Source: Phytobacter diazotrophicus
GTDB taxonomy: Bacteria; Pseudomonadota; Gammaproteobacteria; Enterobacterales; Enterobacteriaceae
Assembly: GCA_004346725.1 (NCBI GenBank)
Contig: SMDE01000001.1
Coordinates: 496,001-560,000, forward strand
Direction: 5' to 3'
DNA length: 64,000 nt
Positions 59,017 to 64,000 of this stretch are shown here, one piece after another. Position 1 is the first letter of the stretch. Every line of letters begins with the position of its first letter. Made by a program: the position numbers and the translations under genes. The notes beneath the pieces are model-generated. The model had not been told where the DNA came from. It saw only the letters and a program-made list of their open reading frames with translations, and ran no database searches.

Positions 59017-59251
59017 GATAATCCATTATTTTTTGTGTAACTATTGTTCGCCCGCTCGGCGTGCGAATGCCAGGTTGAGTGGGTTAAAAATGTGAGGTTA
59101 ACAATCACCCGCAAAAGGGGGGGACGACGTCAGAGGGATAAACAACCTGAGCGCGTTGCTCAGAACCGGTTAAGGTGAATGGAAGATTTCGGGGCGGGCG
59201 TAAAGATACACGCGTTATGATGATAAAACAACCACCTGCGAGTGCGGGCAT

Positions 59252-59275
59252 AAAAAAGGGATCCGAAGATCCCTC
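59252..59275 (-). terminator. emrB terminator
   Basis: On the minus strand GAGGGATC-TTCG-GATCCCTTTTTT: a stable UUCG-type tetraloop hairpin with a six-base U tract, about 35 bases after emrB. Confidence 0.93.
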
Positions 59276-59310
59276 AGGTGAAAGCTTTTTTCTGCCGGAA
59301 TGAGCGGTGC

Positions 59311-60849
59311 TTAGTGCGCACCACCACCACCGCCGCCAGCACCAAACGGCGGTCTGGCAAACCACACAAGGCCCAGCAAGACCAGGAATACCGCGGCCGA
59401 CATCCAGAAAATCTCATTGGCGGAAATAATCAGCCCCTGATTGGTGATTTGCTGGGCTATCCAGCCGGATGCCTGCTGCTGTGACATCCCCAGCCCCTGC
59501 AATTGGTTATACATTTCCTGCGCGTTCGGGTTGTAAGGGTTTACTGACTCGGTCAGTTGCGCGTGATGCATCGATTCCCGGTTGGTCCACATGGTGGTGG
59601 TGATCGATGTCCCGATGGAACCTGCCAGCGTTCGGGCAAAGTTCGACAGGCTCGACGCCGCTGCCAGACGTTCCGGCGGCAGACCGGACAGGGTAATCGT
59701 CGTCAGCGGCATAAAGAAGCAGGCCACGGCGAAACCCTGAATAAATTGTGGCCATGCGGAAGCGCCAAAATCCATTCCCGGCTCAAAGGTATATGCACGC
59801 CAGTAGAAGCAGACGGCATACATAATAAAGCTGAATGTCACCAGCCTGCGCATATCGAGCTTATGGGCAAAACGACCAATGATCGGCGACAGCAGGACCG
59901 GGATCACCCCAACTGGCGCAGAGGCAAGCCCCGCCCATGTCGCGGTGTAGCCATAAACTTCCTGCAATAGCTGCGGCAACAGAACAATCGCGCCGAAATA
60001 GAGCATATAGGCGAGACTGATACACAAACAGCCGATGGTAAAATTGCGTGACTTAAAGAGCGACAGGTCGACGATCGGGTTCTCATCCGTCAACTCCCAC
60101 ACCACAAGAAAGCTTATCGCCACCACGGCGACAATGGTCAGGATGATGATCTCGCGGGAATTGAACCAGTCCAGTTCTTTACCCTGGTCGAGCATCACCT
60201 GCAGGCTACCGATACCAATCACCAGTAACGCCAGGCCCACGCCGTCGATGCGGCGCTGTTCAGTGCGCGTTTCACGGCCACGCAGCGATTGCAGAGTCAG
60301 CAGTACGACCAGTACGCCGATAGGGACGTTGATAAAGAAGATCCAGCCCCAGTGGTAGTTATCACTGATATAACCGCCGAGGATCGGGCCGCAAATGGGG
60401 GCTACGATCACCGTCATCGACCACAGCGCCAGCGCAATGGAACGTTTAGCGGGCGGGTAGTTACTCAGCAACAGACTCTGTGAGAGTGGAATCAACGGCC
60501 CGGCGACAATCCCCTGAATGACACGGAAGAAGATCAACATGCTCAGGCTATTGGAGACGCCGCACGCCCAGGAGGCGATAGCAAAAGCGACGGTAGACCA
60601 GAGGAACAGTTTGACCTCACCCACACGCTTCGCCAGCCAGCCGGTGATCGGAATCGAGATGGCGTTTGCCACCCCGAAAGAGGTGATAACCCAGGTACCC
60701 TGGCTCAGGGAAGAGCCAAGGTTGCCGGCAATCGTTGGGATCGCGACGTTAGCAATGGTGGAATCCAGCACCTGCATGAAGGTCGCCAGTGACAGCGCAA
60801 TGGTCATAATGACCAGTTGCGCTCCTTCCAGCGGTTTTCTCTGTTGCAT
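59311..60849 (-). CDS. emrB: Multidrug export MFS transporter EmrB
   Basis: 512 residues, DHA2 family with 14 membrane helices: MQVLDSTIANVAIPTIAGNL, GWIFFINVPIGVLVVLLT and a Gly-rich tail (GGGGGGAH). Exports hydrophobic toxins (CCCP, nalidixic acid) with EmrA and TolC. Lies 15 bases after emrA. Confidence 0.97.
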   Translation of the reverse strand: MQQRKPLEGAQLVIMTIALSLATFMQVLDSTIANVAIPTIAGNLGSSLSQGTWVITSFGVANAISIPITGWLAKRVGEVKLFLWSTVAFAIASWACGVSNSLSMLIFFRVIQGIVAGPLIPLSQSLLLSNYPPAKRSIALALWSMTVIVAPICGPILGGYISDNYHWGWIFFINVPIGVLVVLLTLQSLRGRETRTEQRRIDGVGLALLVIGIGSLQVMLDQGKELDWFNSREIIILTIVAVVAISFLVVWELTDENPIVDLSLFKSRNFTIGCLCISLAYMLYFGAIVLLPQLLQEVYGYTATWAGLASAPVGVIPVLLSPIIGRFAHKLDMRRLVTFSFIMYAVCFYWRAYTFEPGMDFGASAWPQFIQGFAVACFFMPLTTITLSGLPPERLAAASSLSNFARTLAGSIGTSITTTMWTNRESMHHAQLTESVNPYNPNAQEMYNQLQGLGMSQQQASGWIAQQITNQGLIISANEIFWMSAAVFLVLLGLVWFARPPFGAGGGGGGAH

Positions 60850-60864
60850 TACGCGTACCTCGGA

Positions 60865-62037
60865 TTAACCCGCGTTGGCCTTCACGATATTTTCAATCAG
60901 GGTGTTGACCGGTTTCAGGTCAAGCTCACGTGCGTTGCTCTCATAGACCGGGCTGGTGCGAACCTGGCTCGACAGTACCTGGCCGTCACGGTTTGTGGTA
61001 TCAACATTGACCAGCGTTGAGAGGCCAATACGCAACGGGTGATCGCTCAACTGTTTTGCATCGAGTTCGATACGTACCGGCAGGCGCTGAACCACTTTGA
61101 TCCAGTTACCGGTGGCGTTCTGGGCCGGAAGCAGAGAGAAGGCGCTGCCTGTACCCATATCCAGACCCACCACTTTGCCGGTGTATTTCACTTCATCACC
61201 GTAAAGATCGCTAACGACGGTGGCTGTCTGGCCGATACGCATATGCGCAAGCTGAGTTTCTTTGAAGTTTGCGTCCACCCACAAACCCGTGGCCGGTACG
61301 ACGGCCATCAGCGAGGTTGTCGGGCTTATCTGCGCGCCAGGCTGAACGGCACGGCGAGATACATAGCCGGTGATCGGGCTGACAATTTTGGTACGTTGCA
61401 GCGCAAGCCAGGCGTTACGCAGTTCAGCGGCGGCCTGTTTTACCGCAGGCTGATCTTCCAGACGGGTATCCAGGATCATCGCCTGGTTAGCGTTATATTG
61501 CTGAATAGCAACATCCAACTGCGCCTGTGCGGTGGCGACAGCATCACGGGCATGTTGCAGCTCTTCACGGCCAATCAAGTTGGCGTTGCCGAGCGGCACA
61601 CGGCGATTTAAATCCGTTTGCGCCTGAGCCAGAGCGGTACGTTGCAGTTCGATGCTTGCCTGAAGCTGCTTGCCGTTGATCATCAACTGACGGGTCTGGC
61701 GAACGCTTGAGGCCAGCGCGGTCTGCGCTTTTTCAAATGCCTGTTGGGCATCGGTAGCATCGAGGGTGACCAGCACATCCCCTTGTTTGACGTAGTCGGT
61801 ATTGTCAGCCCAGACTTTCGTCACGCTGCCGGATACCTGCGCCATGATTTGAACCTGGTTCCCTGCCACGTAGGCGTCATCGGTTTCCTCAAAATGACGC
61901 AGTACTAAAAACCAATAAATCCCATACGCCACGGCAATAACAATAAAGAGCAAGGTCAACAGCAGAAGGGCGCCTTTGCGTTTGCCTTTCTTTTTGACCG
62001 GTTGCTGCGGGGTTTGACTCTCCGCATTTGCGCTCAT
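60865..62037 (-). CDS. emrA: Multidrug export membrane-fusion protein EmrA
   Basis: 390 residues. One N-terminal membrane helix (LLLTLLFIVIAVAYGIYWF), lipoyl-like half-motifs (ETDDAYVAGNQVQIMAQVSG, ISPITGYVSRRAVQPG) and a long coiled-coil hairpin between. Bridges EmrB to TolC. ATG at 62037 follows GTGGAGAAAAGC and matches E. coli. Confidence 0.97.
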   Translation of the reverse strand: MSANAESQTPQQPVKKKGKRKGALLLLTLLFIVIAVAYGIYWFLVLRHFEETDDAYVAGNQVQIMAQVSGSVTKVWADNTDYVKQGDVLVTLDATDAQQAFEKAQTALASSVRQTRQLMINGKQLQASIELQRTALAQAQTDLNRRVPLGNANLIGREELQHARDAVATAQAQLDVAIQQYNANQAMILDTRLEDQPAVKQAAAELRNAWLALQRTKIVSPITGYVSRRAVQPGAQISPTTSLMAVVPATGLWVDANFKETQLAHMRIGQTATVVSDLYGDEVKYTGKVVGLDMGTGSAFSLLPAQNATGNWIKVVQRLPVRIELDAKQLSDHPLRIGLSTLVNVDTTNRDGQVLSSQVRTSPVYESNARELDLKPVNTLIENIVKANAG

Positions 62038-62164
62038 GCTTTTCTCCACGATCTTATTATTTCATATCGGCAAGGCCGACCTGTTTTGTCAGAAAGGCCA
62101 GCAGTGTGACGTGCCGGCCTGACGGAATTCTTATTCAATCTGGATGTTCGAGCGGATCTCAGCG

Positions 62165-62695
62165 TTAGCGCAGCGCCTCGAGGATGGTGCCGTCTTCGTC
62201 CATTTGATCCAGGCGAGTGAGCAACTTGCGTGTGATGTGCTCGAGTTGGTCTTTTTCAGCGGTAGTCAGCGAAGACCAGAGTTGGTGCAGACAGTTGTGC
62301 TGCGGTGGCAGAACCTGACGCAGGAATTCATGCCCTTTTTCGGTCAACTGCAGATGCAGGCAGCGACGGTCATTGTCACTTTCACGGCGTTCAATCCAGC
62401 CGCGTTTTTCCAGTTCATCGGCGATACGGGTCGCATTGGTGCGGGAAGAGCCTAGCGCGCTGCTCAGTTCCGATGGCTGAATACTGTGATTTTCCTGCGA
62501 CTCCAGGGTGATTAACGCCATAAATAATGTTTCGTTAATCCCTTGAGCTTTCAGCATTTTGTTGCGGTTTTCCAGCAGTTTGCCCTGCATGTGCATACAC
62601 AGGCGGGTGAGCAGAATTTCCTGGAACGGGAAATCTTCATAGCGGCTGGCGCGGAATTTAAGCATTTGTTCAATGGGCGTAAACGAACTATCCAT
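62165..62695 (-). CDS. emrR: MarR-family repressor EmrR (MprA)
   Basis: 176 residues, a winged-helix MarR protein: [40 protein letters not shown]. Represses emrRAB and is released by uncouplers and salicylate. First gene of emrRAB. Confidence 0.97.
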   Translation of the reverse strand: MDSSFTPIEQMLKFRASRYEDFPFQEILLTRLCMHMQGKLLENRNKMLKAQGINETLFMALITLESQENHSIQPSELSSALGSSRTNATRIADELEKRGWIERRESDNDRRCLHLQLTEKGHEFLRQVLPPQHNCLHQLWSSLTTAEKDQLEHITRKLLTRLDQMDEDGTILEALR

Positions 62696-62785
62696 TTGGG
62701 CATAACCTCATTAATTGCAGTCGATATAGTAACGACAGTGACAAATAAAGTAAATGTATTATTTTCTCTAATAAATTTGCTTTAG

Positions 62786-63118
62786 TTATGGGACTGTCAG
62801 TAATTTCCAGACGATTCCGTAAGCGAGCGCGCGCAATAATCCAGCAATAATCAGGCTGCGCGTTTTCCAGAAACGCAGCCCCAGAAAGATAAATAAAACG
62901 TTAACGCAGCCCGTAAGGGGCGCGGCGGGGATGGAGAACAGAGTGATGCGGGAGATGAATTCGCCGGGTGGCGAAAAACCTGGCTTCGTGGCATTCAGGC
63001 CGAATGGGAATGCCACAGGAACGTAACTTAATACGTCAGGAAGACGGTTTCTGAACCCTTCCGGAAAGGTTGCCAGTGCAACGGGGAAGGGGTCGGTTGT
63101 TGTATCTCTACTATCCAT
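62786..63118 (-). pseudogene. ygaZ-ygaH deletion remnant
   Basis: A 110-residue open frame. Residues 1-53 match the N-terminus of YgaZ (FPEGFRNRLPDVLSYVPVAF, GLNATKPGFSP); 54-70 match a later YgaZ segment (ITLFSIPAAPLTG); the rest matches the C-terminus of YgaH (RFWKTRSLIIAGLLRALAYG, ending IVWKLL). Two internal deletions removed most of both genes yet kept the frame. Intact YgaZH exports L-valine. Activity is very unlikely. It sits directly upstream of emrR, where ygaZH lies in E. coli. Confidence 0.85.
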
Positions 63119-63241
63119 AGTATTTGTTAAATATCACCCACGTTAAAATCACCGGGATAAATAAGTCGCATAACCATATCAGACTCAGGGGCACCTTAAC
63201 ACCCCGGTTTTTTGGTGTTGCGACCTGGCGTGGGCGGGATT

Positions 63242-64000
63242 TTATTCTGCTTTTTGCGGGGGCTGATAGCCTCGCCACCAGACCAACAGGTTAAGGGCAG
63301 CGAAACTGCCACCTGCAATACTCACCCCGGTCCAGCCTGCATGCTGCCATGCTGATGCGGAGATAAGCGATCCGGCCGCGCCACCGACGAAATAACTGGT
63401 CATATAACCGGCGGTCAGGCGGTTACGGGCTTCGGGTTTGAGACGATAAATGACGGTCTGGTTGGTAATGTGGACACCCTGTACAGTCAAATCCAGTACC
63501 AAAATCCCGACGATCAGCGCCAGCACCGAGCTTTGCCCCCAGGCAATCGCCAGCCAGGAGAGAAGCAGTAACCCCAGTGAGACGGTGGTGGTCAGGTGAG
63601 CTTTCCCTTTGTCTGCCAGGCTACCAAAAGGACGCGCGCCCAGTGCGCCTGCGGCGCCCACCAGGCCAAACAGCCCAATCACCCCTTCTGAGAAGTTAAA
63701 GGGCGGCGAGGCGAGCAGGAAGGCCATCGAAGTCCAGAGAATGCTAAAATTGGCGAAGGAGAGGCAGCCCAGCAGGGCGCGGGTGCGCAGTACTTTTTCT
63801 TTGGCAAACAGGGTGAAGATCGATCCCAGAAGCTGCGGGTAATTCAGGTGGTTGTCCTGTTTGACCTTTGGCAGACCACGCCATAGCGCAATCGCCATGA
63901 TCACCATCAGCACGCTGGCTACCCAGTAGACCGTACGCCAGCCGCCGAGGCTTGCCAGTAATCCGGCAACGGTTCGCGCCAGGAGAATGCCAAGCAGCAG
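63242..64000 (-). CDS. ygaY: MFS transporter YgaY (5' partial)
   Basis: The frame runs off the right edge; 252 residues are visible, starting inside the protein (GILLARTVAGLLASLGGWRT). Six or more membrane helices and an MFS loop (GSLADKGKAH) are seen, ending in GYQPPQKAE. In E. coli K-12 ygaY is a pseudogene at this place; the visible part here has no frameshift or stop. Substrate unknown. Confidence 0.85.
   Translation of the reverse strand: MLLGILLARTVAGLLASLGGWRTVYWVASVLMVIMAIALWRGLPKVKQDNHLNYPQLLGSIFTLFAKEKVLRTRALLGCLSFANFSILWTSMAFLLASPPFNFSEGVIGLFGLVGAAGALGARPFGSLADKGKAHLTTTVSLGLLLLSWLAIAWGQSSVLALIVGILVLDLTVQGVHITNQTVIYRLKPEARNRLTAGYMTSYFVGGAAGSLISASAWQHAGWTGVSIAGGSFAALNLLVWWRGYQPPQKAE

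Noticed and set aside
62786-63118. Calling this frame an intact ygaH or a new small transporter
   Set aside because: Its segments match separate parts of YgaZ and YgaH with large internal losses, so it is better described as a deletion remnant.

Overview
The window is chromosomal DNA of an enterobacterium. Long stretches match the Escherichia coli gene order around 57-61 minutes: ygbA, hypEDCBA, hycI, ascBFG, hydN, hypF, norWVR, gutQ-srlRMDBEA, mltB, pncC-recA-recX-alaS-csrA, the serV-argV tRNA operon, yqaBA, gshA-micA-luxS and emrBAR-ygaHZY. The remaining content and the moderately high GC suggest the Enterobacter/Kosakonia/Klebsiella side of the family. The genus cannot be fixed from the sequence alone.

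Layout. 1-12 kb is mostly not E. coli K-12 backbone. It holds a left-truncated GH43 beta-xylosidase, a Gate-domain membrane protein, an oil-body-protein-like lipoprotein paired with a metallo-beta-lactamase-fold hydrolase, a bestrophin (yneE), a response regulator with no adjacent kinase, a GNAT acetyltransferase, and the four-gene Anbu proteasome-like operon. 12-17.4 kb holds NsrR-controlled ygbA, a double-TOBE molybdate-binding protein, hypABCDE and hycI. The genes that lie here in E. coli, fhlA and hycA-hycH, are absent. 17.5-27.6 kb holds a REP-flanked secreted protein, the asc beta-glucoside genes, and hydN-fdhF-hypF, in which FdhF has Cys instead of selenocysteine at position 140. 27.7-32 kb is the nitric oxide detoxification locus norVW/norR, with three NorR sites. 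32-37 kb is the sorbitol (srl/gut) operon. 37-41 kb holds mltB and a zinc-type ABC transporter behind a Zur-like box, preceded by a 35-codon membrane ORF.

41-51.6 kb is backbone: pncC, LexA-controlled recA, recX, alaS, csrA, one tRNA-Ser and four tRNA-Arg genes (with two spacer repeats that carry a copy of the tRNA 3' end), a BON lipoprotein, yqaBA, gshA, the sRNA MicA and luxS. 51.6-59.1 kb is an accessory block between luxS and emrB: an AraC regulator, a second-type 2-isopropylmalate synthase, a lipoprotein plus a coiled-coil/FKBP-like protein with in-frame 219-bp tandem repeats, and an RNA-repair pair (HD-polynucleotide kinase plus RNA ligase). 59-64 kb holds emrBAR, an in-frame deletion remnant that joins ygaZ to ygaH, and a right-truncated MFS transporter (ygaY).

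How it works together. The maturation genes (hypA-F, hycI) and a formate dehydrogenase survive without hydrogenase-3 genes, so the hyp products presumably serve hydrogenases encoded elsewhere. The nitric oxide response is represented twice (ygbA, norVW). The strongest candidates for little-described biology are the repeat-bearing FKBP-like/lipoprotein pair, the RNA-repair pair, the tRNA-end repeats, and the stranded hydrogenase maturation set with a Cys-type FdhF.
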